A DNA stretch of 64,000 nt from Elusimicrobiaceae bacterium (GTDB lineage: Bacteria > Elusimicrobiota > Elusimicrobia > Elusimicrobiales > Elusimicrobiaceae): the NCBI GenBank assembly GCA_016281355.1, contig JAEEIL010000032.1, positions 1 through 64,000 of the forward strand. Direction: 5' to 3'. Below are positions 44,982-56,301 of this stretch, in pieces (position 1 is the first letter of the stretch; each line of letters starts with the position of its first letter). The translations under genes and the position numbers were made by a program. Below the pieces are notes generated by a model. The model was not told where the DNA came from, made no database searches, and saw only the letters and a list, made by a program, of their open reading frames with translations.

Positions 44982-46079
44982 ATGACAATTATAAGTAAAT
45001 ATATCTCCAAAAACTTTCTGACAATGTTTGTCGGAATACTGTTTGTTATCGTATTTGTAATCTTTATGGGTCAGTTTTCCCGTATATTTTCTTATGCCAT
45101 GCAATACGGGGCAAATATTTTTTGGGTAATGTCAATGATGATATATTTACTGCCCGATATTTTAGTTTTGAGTTTACCGATTTCCTTTCAAATTGCTTTG
45201 CTTATGACTTTAACTAACCTCTCAAAAACAGGGGAAATATTGGCTCTGCGTGCATCGGGGTTATCTTTTAAAGAAATCACACGCCCGATATTTTTTATGG
45301 CAGTATTTTTGACTTTGATTTTGATTTCTCTAAACGGGTTCTTTAGCCCGATTGCTTTGAGAAATTTAGAACAGCAGAAAAATGAATTATCTTCAAAAAT
45401 CTCTAAAATTTCACTAGAACCGCGAACCTTTATAGACCTGGGCGATTGGGAATTATATACCGAAGAAGGCGATAAAAAACGCCAAAATTTTACACAAGTT
45501 TTATTAACACGAAAAAATGATAATAGCGCGCTAAATACCAAAATAAATGCCGCACAAGGCAATTTCGTCACAGAGCAAAACGGTATTAAAATTTTACTTA
45601 CAAAAGGCCAAATGCAACGCATCAGCGAGCAAGAAACCGGCAAAATTATAACTGCGGAATTTGATAAATTTAATTTGTTTATTCCACTTGCCAAAGAAAC
45701 TAAAAAACGTGATTTAAAACCTTCCGAGCAAACGACATTACAACTTATAGCGAATTTAAAAAACAAACAAGCATCGGAAAAAGATTTCGCAGACTACAAA
45801 TCACAACCCGGAACAAGGCTATCCTGGGCATTAGCACCGTTAATATTTTTCTTCTTAACTTGCCCGGTTGCTTTTATAAAAGGCAAAAGTGCAAATAGGG
45901 CAGCCGCTATGGCTTTTAGTTTGGTTTTCATTTTAGGGTACTTCGGTTTGCTTACCGTTTTGCGTGATTTGGCAGAAAAATTACCTATTACTGTGCTTGC
46001 TTTACCTTTGCCGCTTTTAACACCTTTGCTTGGTTTTATTATCGGAAAAATTTTATGGAAAAAGAGGTTACAAGACTAA
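44982..46079 (+). CDS. lptF: LPS export ABC permease LptF
   Basis: A 365-residue YjgP/YjgQ-family permease. It has three N-terminal membrane helices (about 12-32, 53-80 and 98-118), a periplasmic beta-jellyroll domain (about 125-260) and three C-terminal helices. With LptG and LptB it extracts LPS from the inner membrane. The first codon has no Shine-Dalgarno. Its stop overlaps the lptG start (TAATG). Which of the pair is F and which is G is assigned by order only. Confirms an LPS-bearing outer membrane. Confidence 0.88.
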   Translation: MTIISKYISKNFLTMFVGILFVIVFVIFMGQFSRIFSYAMQYGANIFWVMSMMIYLLPDILVLSLPISFQIALLMTLTNLSKTGEILALRASGLSFKEITRPIFFMAVFLTLILISLNGFFSPIALRNLEQQKNELSSKISKISLEPRTFIDLGDWELYTEEGDKKRQNFTQVLLTRKNDNSALNTKINAAQGNFVTEQNGIKILLTKGQMQRISEQETGKIITAEFDKFNLFIPLAKETKKRDLKPSEQTTLQLIANLKNKQASEKDFADYKSQPGTRLSWALAPLIFFFLTCPVAFIKGKSANRAAAMAFSLVFILGYFGLLTVLRDLAEKLPITVLALPLPLLTPLLGFIIGKILWKKRLQD

Positions 46080-47164
46080 TGTCCATAATTTCAAAATATA
46101 TCGCAAAGAAGTTTTGGGGGCCTTTCCTTTTTATACTATGCATATTTTGTGTGCTTGTGTTTTTGGGTGACAGTATTGAAAAAATACGTTGGATAAATTC
46201 CTATAACACAAGTTTAAGGATGGTTTTAAAATATTCGCTTTTTACTTTGCCTGCATGGATAGTGCAACTTTTACCTATTGCATGTTTACTTAGCGGCCTT
46301 TTAGTTATAACCGATATGATTTCAACAGGGGAGTGGACGGCTTGCCTTGCCGGCGGTTTTACCGTAAGGCAAATTTTTAAACCTTTGCTGATTTGCATCG
46401 GTATTGTGGCGGTGCTCGGTTTTTGCGTGCAGGAATTTGTTGTGCCTGATTTTACAAAGCGTGCGGAACTTACTTTTCAGCGCAAAATCAAAGGCAAAAA
46501 AGATTGGCACCTAAATGTTCAAAATGATGTTACTTTGCGTTTGGATGACAGGCGCATTTTATTTGCAAAACAAGTTAAAGCGGACGCCGGCTTAATGGAA
46601 GGTATGTTTATTGATATTTACGGGGATGACCTTGCATTAAAAGAGCAAATACAAGCCAAACGTTTTATTTGGGACGATACACAAAAAATTTGGAATTTTG
46701 AGGACGGAATTTTAAGGAAATTCGGCAAAGAAGCGAAAGTTACGGAAGAATATTTTGATAAACTAGCCTCAGATTATACTGTACCCCCGGCCGAAATCGC
46801 TATGGGTAAAACAGAGGCAGATTTTTTAAGTATACGCGAAATTTTAACACGCATAAACTTTTTAAACAAAAGCGGCCTAAAGGTAAACCAGGAATATACA
46901 TTTTTACAAACAAAACTTGCCGCGCCGTTTGTAACTTTGATTGTTTGCCTGCTTGGTATGCCGCTTGCCATTGCTTTAAAAAGGTCCTCAAAACTATTAA
47001 ATATAGTTGCCGCGATTGCTATCGGTTTTGGGTTTTGGTGGCTTGTATCTGTGCTATCATCCGCAGGGCAAAGCGGGATGATGCCCGCCTGGCTTGCCGC
47101 CTGGGGCCCTGTGGTATTTTTTAGTATAGTAATTTATTTTGAATTTAAAAAACTTCGCATATAA
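46079..47164 (+). CDS. lptG: LPS export ABC permease LptG
   Basis: I start it at ATG 46079, in TAATG overlap with lptF, because MSIISKYIAKKF aligns with the LptF N-terminus; an earlier in-frame ATG lies inside lptF. The product is 361 residues with the same three-helix, jellyroll, three-helix layout. The segment FLQTKLAAPFVTLIVCLLGMPLA is the typical fourth helix. It works with LptF in LPS extraction. No lptB is in the window. Confidence 0.87.
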   Translation: MSIISKYIAKKFWGPFLFILCIFCVLVFLGDSIEKIRWINSYNTSLRMVLKYSLFTLPAWIVQLLPIACLLSGLLVITDMISTGEWTACLAGGFTVRQIFKPLLICIGIVAVLGFCVQEFVVPDFTKRAELTFQRKIKGKKDWHLNVQNDVTLRLDDRRILFAKQVKADAGLMEGMFIDIYGDDLALKEQIQAKRFIWDDTQKIWNFEDGILRKFGKEAKVTEEYFDKLASDYTVPPAEIAMGKTEADFLSIREILTRINFLNKSGLKVNQEYTFLQTKLAAPFVTLIVCLLGMPLAIALKRSSKLLNIVAAIAIGFGFWWLVSVLSSAGQSGMMPAWLAAWGPVVFFSIVIYFEFKKLRI

Positions 47165-47176
47165 TATCTCCTAAAT

Positions 47177-47185
47177 TGCTATAAT
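47177..47185 (+). promoter_or_regulatory. Extended -10 placing PBP1A-type gene transcription at its start codon
   Basis: TGCTATAAT, a perfect extended -10, then TTATAT and ATG 47192. The element lies just after the lptG stop. Confidence 0.6.
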
Positions 47186-47191
47186 TTATAT

Positions 47192-49330
47192 ATGGGTTTC
47201 CTTAGAATATTCAAGACAAAAACTTTTTTGCTCCTGTTTTTAGGGGTAAGTTTTTTGTTTATCCTGCTCGGTGCGGCTTTTACTTATTATATCGTCTCAG
47301 GTATTCCGCCCGTATATGAACTTGAGGACTATTCCCCCTCCCTTACCACAAAAGTTTTTGATAAAAATAATAATTTAATTTATGAATTTTCAGTTGAAAA
47401 GCGCCAACTTGTTCCGCTTGCGGATATCCCGGTTGATATTCAAAATGCAGTTATTGCAATGGAAGACAGGGAGTTTTTTGAACATAGCGGATTTTCCATT
47501 AAAGGTATTTTCCGTGCTTTGATGAGCGATATTTTAACAGGTAAAGCTGCACAAGGCGGTTCTACTTTAACACAGCAACTTTCCCGCGGTGTATTTTTGA
47601 GTAAAGAGAAAAAACTTATCCGCAAAATACGCGAAATATTTTTGGCAGTTCAAATTGAACATGCTTTCAGTAAACAAGAAATTTTACAACTTTACTTAAA
47701 TGAAATTTATATGGGTGAAGGTGCTTATGGCGTAAAGACTGCCGCAAAACGCTATTTTGATAAAGATTTACAAGATTTAACTTTGGGCGAAAGTGCTATG
47801 CTTATCGGTGTTATACCTTTACCGAGCAGGTACAATCCCTTTTCAAGCCCTGAACAGGCAAAAATACGCCGTTCACTTGTACTAAACTCTATGCTCGAAA
47901 TGGGGTTCATTACAGAAGACGAAGCAAAACAAGCGAACGCAGAGCCTCTGCCTACAAAAAAGGGCAGTGCTTCAAAACCAGGACTTTATTTTATTGAGCA
48001 TATACGCCGTATACTTGAACCGAAATACGGCTTTGATACTTTCTGGAAAGGTGGTTTAAACATTTACACCACTATTGATATTGAAAAACAAGCTATTGCC
48101 GAGAAGATACTTGATGAAAAACTAAACGAATATGACAAAAAAATTGCGGAAAATTTGGGCATAGAACTTGTTGATGACAGCATTGCCAAAGAAGAAGGCA
48201 TGGGTGAACAAGAAGAAAATAAAGAAGAAAATGCGGAAGAACCTAAAGAAAAACCTGATTACCCGAAATTGCAAGGTGCATTTTATATGCGTGATGTTAA
48301 GACCGGGGCAATACGCGTAATGGTAGGTGGTAGAAATTATGAAGAATCACGTTTTAATCGTGTAACACAAGCCAAACGCCAGCCCGGATCTTCCTTTAAA
48401 CCTTATGTATGGATGGCTGCCTTGGAAAAAGGTTATACACCGACATCAACTATACGCGATTTGGATATGGTATTTTACTTTGACGGTAAAAATTGGAATA
48501 TGTTTGACGAGGCTAAGGACCAATATTCCCTTGCACTTGCTTCCCAGCCTTTTATGTATACCAAAGACTTTGACGTTTGGGCACCTAAGAACTTCGGCGG
48601 TAATTCCTCAGGTTTAAGCACTTTAAGGCGTGCTTTGGAACTTTCTAAAAACTTGGTTGCAATCAATTTAATTGATGCCGTTACGCCGAAACGGGTTATT
48701 GATGTGGCACGCCGTGCAGGCATTAAAAGTAGTTTACCTAATGCGCCTGCTTTGGCTTTAGGATCAGCAGTAGTTACATTAGAAGAACATTTAAACGCAC
48801 TTAGCACCTTTGCAAATAAAGGTGTGCAGGTGGATGATTATTCTATCGAACGCGTGGAAGATTCTAACGGCCGTGTACTTGAAAGACATATACCATTTGA
48901 AAAACAAGCTTTTACACCTCAAGATGCTTATTTGTTAATTAACATGATGAAGGGCGTCGTTGCCCGCGGTACAGGTGGTGCAGCACGTGCTTTGGGCAGG
49001 CCTATTGCAGGTAAAACCGGAACTTCACAAAACCACCGTGATATGTGGTTTATCGGGATGACACCCAGTTACGCAGCCGGTGCTTGGATGGGTTATGATG
49101 ATGACACATCACAAGAAAGCGGTAAATGGACCGGTGGTGGCACAGTTGCACCGTGGTGGACTTCTATCATGCAAGAACTTTTAAAAGATGAACCGATTGA
49201 AGATTTCCCTGTTCCAGATGGTATTGAATATGTATTTGTGAACCCGGAAACGGGTAAACTTGCTTTACCGGCTGACCGTAATAAATTCTTGGAAGCCTTT
49301 AAAAAAGGTACAGCCCCAAGTTCTTTCTAA
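47192..49330 (+). CDS. Class A penicillin-binding protein (PBP1A family)
   Basis: A 712-residue bifunctional peptidoglycan synthase. It has a membrane anchor (about 12-35) and a GT51 transglycosylase domain with catalytic Glu91 in EDREFFEHSG and the GGSTLTQQL motif (122-130). The transpeptidase has SSFK (Ser400, Lys403), SKN (485-487) and KTG (608-610). A strongly acidic insertion (about 330-355, many Glu) separates the two domains and is not part of either core. The C-terminus is short. No Shine-Dalgarno; probably leaderless. It follows lptFG in the same direction. Confidence 0.93.
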   Translation: MGFLRIFKTKTFLLLFLGVSFLFILLGAAFTYYIVSGIPPVYELEDYSPSLTTKVFDKNNNLIYEFSVEKRQLVPLADIPVDIQNAVIAMEDREFFEHSGFSIKGIFRALMSDILTGKAAQGGSTLTQQLSRGVFLSKEKKLIRKIREIFLAVQIEHAFSKQEILQLYLNEIYMGEGAYGVKTAAKRYFDKDLQDLTLGESAMLIGVIPLPSRYNPFSSPEQAKIRRSLVLNSMLEMGFITEDEAKQANAEPLPTKKGSASKPGLYFIEHIRRILEPKYGFDTFWKGGLNIYTTIDIEKQAIAEKILDEKLNEYDKKIAENLGIELVDDSIAKEEGMGEQEENKEENAEEPKEKPDYPKLQGAFYMRDVKTGAIRVMVGGRNYEESRFNRVTQAKRQPGSSFKPYVWMAALEKGYTPTSTIRDLDMVFYFDGKNWNMFDEAKDQYSLALASQPFMYTKDFDVWAPKNFGGNSSGLSTLRRALELSKNLVAINLIDAVTPKRVIDVARRAGIKSSLPNAPALALGSAVVTLEEHLNALSTFANKGVQVDDYSIERVEDSNGRVLERHIPFEKQAFTPQDAYLLINMMKGVVARGTGGAARALGRPIAGKTGTSQNHRDMWFIGMTPSYAAGAWMGYDDDTSQESGKWTGGGTVAPWWTSIMQELLKDEPIEDFPVPDGIEYVFVNPETGKLALPADRNKFLEAFKKGTAPSSF

Positions 49331-49353
49331 TTTACTGCGCTTATAAATATTAT

Positions 49354-51745
<2,392 letters not shown>

Positions 51746-51774
51746 AAAATAATTTTATAAAACCTTAATTTATA

Positions 51775-52260
51775 TTATGGGATTATCCATCCATTAGTAG
51801 TAGGCTGAAAACCCAAATTTAAAGCTACTTTTTCAAGTAGTTCTCTATCTCCCCCATTCAACTGTAAGCGCTTTTCTCCTATCCGAGGCATATTATTATT
51901 ATCAATAACTCGATAAAATAAAGTATATCCCTGATCCGGACATATCATATATACCCCCGGTCCTAATCGTACATCACACCCGCTTGACTTGTGCCTAGCT
52001 ATTACGCTATTTGCGTTTAAATTAACAAAGTCTGATGGATTAATTGACAATTGTTTTAATCTAATGGGCCTTTCGTTGATTAAATTCCAAACGTTTATAT
52101 AATCATTTTGCAAAGATTGAATAAAGCCCATATTAGCTACAATTTTTGCTTTAAGTGAAACACTCCTATATTGAGGTATTGCAATTCCTACGATGATAAT
52201 TATGGTCGCCACAACTGCTACTAATTCAATTAAAGAAAAACCTTTTTTATTTTTAAACAT
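51775..52260 (-). CDS. Type IV pilin/pseudopilin-like protein
   Basis: A 161-residue prepilin. The leader MFKNKKG is followed by FSLIELVAVVATIIIIVGIAIPQ, the class III signal with Gly(-1), Phe(+1) and Glu(+5). PilD would cleave and methylate at the Phe. The head (about 45-161) contains one Cys pair (CDV...MIC), and the end NGWIIP is short. It is probably a minor pilin or pseudopilin. GGAGG precedes the ATG. It lies 29 nt upstream of nusB. No pil or gsp machinery is in the window. Confidence 0.9.
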   Translation of the reverse strand: MFKNKKGFSLIELVAVVATIIIIVGIAIPQYRSVSLKAKIVANMGFIQSLQNDYINVWNLINERPIRLKQLSINPSDFVNLNANSVIARHKSSGCDVRLGPGVYMICPDQGYTLFYRVIDNNNMPRIGEKRLQLNGGDRELLEKVALNLGFQPTTNGWIIP

Positions 52261-52332
52261 AAAATCCTCCGTTTAGTTATATGATAACAAATTATTTGCA
52301 AAAAGTTAAGGTAAACATTTATCTTAAAAATA

Positions 52333-52341
52333 TGATACAAT
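52333..52341 (+). promoter_or_regulatory. Extended -10 of the M42 peptidase gene
   Basis: TGATACAAT. A leader of about 45 nt follows, with AGGAGAG before ATG 52393. Confidence 0.5.
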
Positions 52342-52392
52342 AGCGTTGTTCCCGCGCACGCGAGATTATTATATGTAACACAGGAGAGTTAT

Positions 52393-53427
52393 ATGGATTT
52401 CAGTTTACTTTCAAAATTAACCTCAACCCCGGCGCCATCGGGCAGAGAAGAAATATTGCGTGATATCGTTTTAAATTTAGTTAAACCTTATGTCGATGAA
52501 GTAAAAGTTGATAAACTCGGCAACCTTGTTACATATAAAAAGGGTACCGGCAAAACAAAATTGATGCTTACCGCGCATTTAGATGAAGTTTCTATGCGCA
52601 TTCGCTATATTGAACCGAACGGCTTTTTGCGCTTTGCTTTAACAGGCGGTATTGATCCAAGAACTTTGCTTGCACAACGCGTAGTAATTATGACAGAAAA
52701 ACATGGTATGATTACCGGTGTGATAGGTGCAAAACCAGCACATTATTTAACTGCTGCCGATAAAGCCGCTATAACAGAAAATGCACTCTTTATTGACCTC
52801 GGTTTAGATTATAAAAAAGTCTCTGAAATTATTACTATCGGGGACCCTGCCGTTTTAGAACGTACGCCCATTGAACTTGGGGAAAATTGTGTTTGTTCCA
52901 AAGCACTTGATGATAGGGCCGGTGTTTACGGTTTAATTAAACTGCTTCAAAATTTACCTAAAGAACACAGCACAAATATTTATGCTGTTTTTACAGTCGA
53001 AGAAGAATTCGGATTAGTCGGTGCCGAAGCTGCAGTTTTCCACATTAACCCGGATATCGCCTTAACAATTGACACAACCGGCGCACTTGATACCCCGGGC
53101 ATACCGCCACAAGATTATGTCTTAAATGTTGGGAAAGGTGTAGGTATAACTTTGGCAGATAAAGGCACATTATCTGACTACAAATTGACAAAACTTTTAA
53201 GAAAACTCGGTACTGAACATAATATTCCTTATCAATTACGTGTAGCTTCACGCGGATCTAATGATGCAAAAGCTATACAAAGATCCGGCGGGCCTGCAGC
53301 GGCGTGCCCTATCAGTATACCTGTAAGATATATACACTCGAATGTTGAAGTTGCTTGCAAAACCGATATCGAAGCCGCTTGGCAACTTGTGCTTGAACTT
53401 GCAAAAAGCAATTTAGAGGATTTCTAA
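52393..53427 (+). CDS. M42-family aminopeptidase
   Basis: A 344-residue M42 (TET-type, FrvX/YsdC-like) metallo-aminopeptidase. Metal and catalytic residues are visible: His in LTAHLDEVS near 60-68, Asp in CSKALDDRAG, EE in TVEEEFGLVGAE near 198-209, Asp in LTIDTTGALD, and the final His in RYIHSNVEV. These enzymes form dodecameric shells that degrade peptides in the cytoplasm. The next gene starts directly after its stop. Substrate preference cannot be told from sequence. Confidence 0.9.
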   Translation: MDFSLLSKLTSTPAPSGREEILRDIVLNLVKPYVDEVKVDKLGNLVTYKKGTGKTKLMLTAHLDEVSMRIRYIEPNGFLRFALTGGIDPRTLLAQRVVIMTEKHGMITGVIGAKPAHYLTAADKAAITENALFIDLGLDYKKVSEIITIGDPAVLERTPIELGENCVCSKALDDRAGVYGLIKLLQNLPKEHSTNIYAVFTVEEEFGLVGAEAAVFHINPDIALTIDTTGALDTPGIPPQDYVLNVGKGVGITLADKGTLSDYKLTKLLRKLGTEHNIPYQLRVASRGSNDAKAIQRSGGPAAACPISIPVRYIHSNVEVACKTDIEAAWQLVLELAKSNLEDF

Positions 53428-55755
53428 ATGATAAAAAGTCAAAATATTTTAATACTCAAAAAACAAGGCCAATATTATAAGGCAGAAGATTTACTACAAG
53501 AAGAATCACTAAAGTTAAAAGAGAATGAACTTGATGCTTTAAACAAACTTGATGTAATGTACCGTGCTTTATGTGCCATACTTTATAACTTCGCACAGAC
53601 AGGGCATCCGGGCGGAAGTATATCTTCCGGTAAAATTGTGCAAAATTTACTGTTTAATCAAATGTCTTATAATTTTAAAAACCCGGACGAAGAAAGTGCT
53701 GATATTATTTCCTATGCTGCTGGGCATAAAGCCCTTGGTTTATATGCTTTATGGGCTTTGAGAAATGAAATAGTAAAAAATTATGCACCTGAAATGCTCG
53801 CTGATGAAAAACGCCAAATACGCTTTGAAGATTTGCTCGGGTTTAGGAAATCCCCTGCAAACAACAGTAAACTTTTTAAAGAATTTAATGCCAAATCTTT
53901 AGACGGACACCCAGAGCCCCTAACACCTTTCGTTAAACTTGCAACAGGGGCATCCGGCATAGGTTTCGGGGCAAGTGTAGGGCTTGCTTTGGGCGCAGCT
54001 ATGACTTACCCAAAAAACACCCCCAAAGTCCACGTTTTGGAAGGTGAAGGCGGTTTAACTGCCGGCAGATGTGTAGAAGCTATGGCAATTGCTTCACGCT
54101 CGGGGCTTGATAATTTAGTTATACATCTTGATTGGAACCAAGCCTCAATAGACAGCGATAAAGTTACAGAAGAAGACGGAACACCTGGTGATTATGTCGC
54201 ATGGGAACCCGCTGAACTCTTTTACTTAAACGGTTTTAATGTTATTTATGTCAAAGAAGGTTTAAATTTTGCACATGTTTATGCTGCACAAAAATTTGCC
54301 GAAACTTTAAATAACGGCCTGCCTACCGCCATAATTTACAGAACAATAAAAGGCTGGCATTACGGCCTTGAAGGCAAGGCAAGCCATGGTGGTGGTCATA
54401 AATTATGTTCCCCGGAATTTTACAAAACAATGGAAGAGTTTGAAAATACTTTCGGCGTAAAAATTCCACATTTATGTGAAGGGCAGGAAATTGAAGATTG
54501 CTTTTATCAAAACCTGCTTACACTGAGAAGTGTAATAACTTCAAACAAAGATTTATTTGCGCATTTTGCAAATAAAATAAAAGAATCTGCAAATCGTTTG
54601 CAAAATATGGCGCGCACTGCCAAAAAATTTAATACCGAAGATATTTATACTGCTTTTACGCCAAAGAATATTCCTGCGGAATTTACCTTTAAACCAGGAG
54701 AAAACCCAACTTTAAGGGCAACCATGGCCGAGGCTCTTGCAAAAATCAGCAAAGAGACTTTTGGCACTTTAATTGTAGCAACGGCAGATTTATCGGGTTC
54801 AACCGGTGCAGGTAAAATTGCTTATGACAGTAAAAGTTTTTACAATAAACAAAATAATCCTGATAGCCGTTTAATTTCAAGCGGTGGTATTACAGAAGAC
54901 GGCTTAAGTGCCGTTATGAGCGGTGTTTCCGCTTACGGTAAACAAATCGGTGTTGCAGCATCGTATGGGGCATTTACTTCGGCTATGATGCATACCCAAG
55001 CACGTTTACATGCTATCGGTCAACAAGGTTATGAGGAAGCAACCGGAAAAGGTAAAAATACTTTTATTATCTTTACAGGTCACGCAGGTTTGCCCACAGG
55101 CCCTGACGGCCCGACACATGCAGATCCGCAAATGTTACAGTTAATAAGTGAAGATTTCCCCAAAGGTGCGGCAATAACTTTAACACCTTTGGATGCAAAT
55201 GATGTTTGGCCGGCTTTAACTGCGGCTTTAAATAAAAGACCTGCGGTTTTATACCCTGTCGTCACACGCCCCAACGTTAAGATTACCGACCGAGCAAATT
55301 TAGGCAGTGACAGCCAAGAAAAGGCAAAAAACGGTGTGTATGCACTTTACAGACATCCTTTTGCAATAGGAACAATAATTTTGCAGGGGTCAGGTGTAGG
55401 TGAGATATTTGTCCAGGAAGTTTTACCTAAAATAAAAGAGGAAAAGTGGCCGATAAATGCTTACTATGTAACCAGCGCAGAACTTTTTGACATGCTTGAT
55501 AAAGAAGAGCAAAACAAAGTTTTACCCGTCACTGAATTATACAGGGCAATGGCGATAACAGATTTTACCTTGCCTACAATGCGAAGATGGATAAAATCTG
55601 TTAAAGGGGAAGAAATGTCCTTATACCCCTTTAAACACGGCAAATATTTAACCAGCGGGCAAGCAAAGGACTGCTATAAAGAAGCAGGCCTTGACGGCGA
55701 ATCACAATTGCAACAAATAGAAAATTATTTGCAGAATTTAAAAAATTGGTACTAA
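53428..55755 (+). CDS. tkt: Transketolase-like thiamine diphosphate enzyme
   Basis: A 775-residue ThDP enzyme, about 100 residues longer than E. coli TktA. The N-terminus has an extra charged segment (about 1-45). GHPGGSISSGK is near 65-75. The cofactor motif is GEGGLTAG...WNQAS near 210-244, with Glu where transketolases usually have GDG. The pyrimidine domain has SSGGITEDGLSAVMSG near 486-501 with the catalytic Glu. GLPTGPDGPTHADPQ is a clear transketolase sugar-phosphate segment. It probably exchanges two-carbon units in the non-oxidative pentose pathway. Its ATG directly follows the M42 stop. Exact donor specificity uncertain. Confidence 0.82.
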   Translation: MIKSQNILILKKQGQYYKAEDLLQEESLKLKENELDALNKLDVMYRALCAILYNFAQTGHPGGSISSGKIVQNLLFNQMSYNFKNPDEESADIISYAAGHKALGLYALWALRNEIVKNYAPEMLADEKRQIRFEDLLGFRKSPANNSKLFKEFNAKSLDGHPEPLTPFVKLATGASGIGFGASVGLALGAAMTYPKNTPKVHVLEGEGGLTAGRCVEAMAIASRSGLDNLVIHLDWNQASIDSDKVTEEDGTPGDYVAWEPAELFYLNGFNVIYVKEGLNFAHVYAAQKFAETLNNGLPTAIIYRTIKGWHYGLEGKASHGGGHKLCSPEFYKTMEEFENTFGVKIPHLCEGQEIEDCFYQNLLTLRSVITSNKDLFAHFANKIKESANRLQNMARTAKKFNTEDIYTAFTPKNIPAEFTFKPGENPTLRATMAEALAKISKETFGTLIVATADLSGSTGAGKIAYDSKSFYNKQNNPDSRLISSGGITEDGLSAVMSGVSAYGKQIGVAASYGAFTSAMMHTQARLHAIGQQGYEEATGKGKNTFIIFTGHAGLPTGPDGPTHADPQMLQLISEDFPKGAAITLTPLDANDVWPALTAALNKRPAVLYPVVTRPNVKITDRANLGSDSQEKAKNGVYALYRHPFAIGTIILQGSGVGEIFVQEVLPKIKEEKWPINAYYVTSAELFDMLDKEEQNKVLPVTELYRAMAITDFTLPTMRRWIKSVKGEEMSLYPFKHGKYLTSGQAKDCYKEAGLDGESQLQQIENYLQNLKNWY

Positions 55756-55780
55756 TTTAAATAAAGTAAAGGAGAATATT

Positions 55781-56209
55781 ATGGCAGAACACAAAACTTA
55801 TCTTACAGGCAGAACTTATATTTTTAAGATAAGCAAAGGCAAAGATTTGTTAACCGAACTTACAGATTTTTGCCACGATAACCAAATTAAATGCGGTATT
55901 GTAAACGGTATAGGCTCTTTAGAAAATGCCACCTTGGCTTATTTTGACCAAGCAAAAAAGAAGTATGAAAAAATTGTTGTTTCAAAAGAAACCGAAGTAC
56001 TTTCTTTAACGGGCAATATCAGCATCATGGATAACCGCTCAAATGTACACGCACACGTTATTTTAGCCCAAAAAGACGGTACAATTGTAGGCGGGCATTT
56101 GGCAGTAGGCAGCAAGGTTTATTTAGCTGAAATTTATATTCAGGAACTTGTCGGAGAACCGAAAGTCCGCAAACAAGATAAAGCAACCAAATTAAGCACT
56201 TGGCTGTAA
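55781..56209 (+). CDS. PCC/PPC (DUF296) domain protein
   Basis: A 142-residue protein that is a single PCC domain (PF03479). It has GRTYIFKISKGKDLL at the start, the CGIVNGIGSLENATLAYFD segment and the metal-type NVHAHVILAQKDGTIVGGHL motif. The family includes plant AT-hook proteins, but the bacterial ones lack DNA-binding tails and are trimeric, of unknown function. GGAG precedes the ATG. Ends at the terminator 56224-56261. Confidence 0.85.
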   Translation: MAEHKTYLTGRTYIFKISKGKDLLTELTDFCHDNQIKCGIVNGIGSLENATLAYFDQAKKKYEKIVVSKETEVLSLTGNISIMDNRSNVHAHVILAQKDGTIVGGHLAVGSKVYLAEIYIQELVGEPKVRKQDKATKLSTWL

Positions 56210-56223
56210 TTTAGATATATAAA

Positions 56224-56261
56224 AAAAACTACCGTTGGTTTTAAGCCTACGGTAGTTTTTT
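56224..56261 (+). terminator. Terminator after the PCC-domain gene
   Basis: AAAAACTACCGT (56224-56235) pairs perfectly over 12 bp with ACGGTAGTTTTT (56249-56260), followed by further T. Confidence 0.92.
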
Positions 56262-56288
56262 ATATTAGCATAGACTCTCCAAATTTTG

Positions 56289-56294
56289 TATCAT
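56289..56294 (+). promoter_or_regulatory. Possible -10 placing smc transcription at its start codon
   Basis: TATCAT, then 7 nt and ATG 56302; no Shine-Dalgarno. It lies between the terminator at 56261 and the gene, so a promoter must be near here. Confidence 0.4.
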
Positions 56295-56301
56295 ATATTA
56301 T

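Noticed and set aside
45188-45766. 192-codon frame opposite lptF
   Set aside because: Antisense shadow of the lptF jellyroll region; Ser/Phe-rich translation typical of reverse reading of AT-rich coding sequence.
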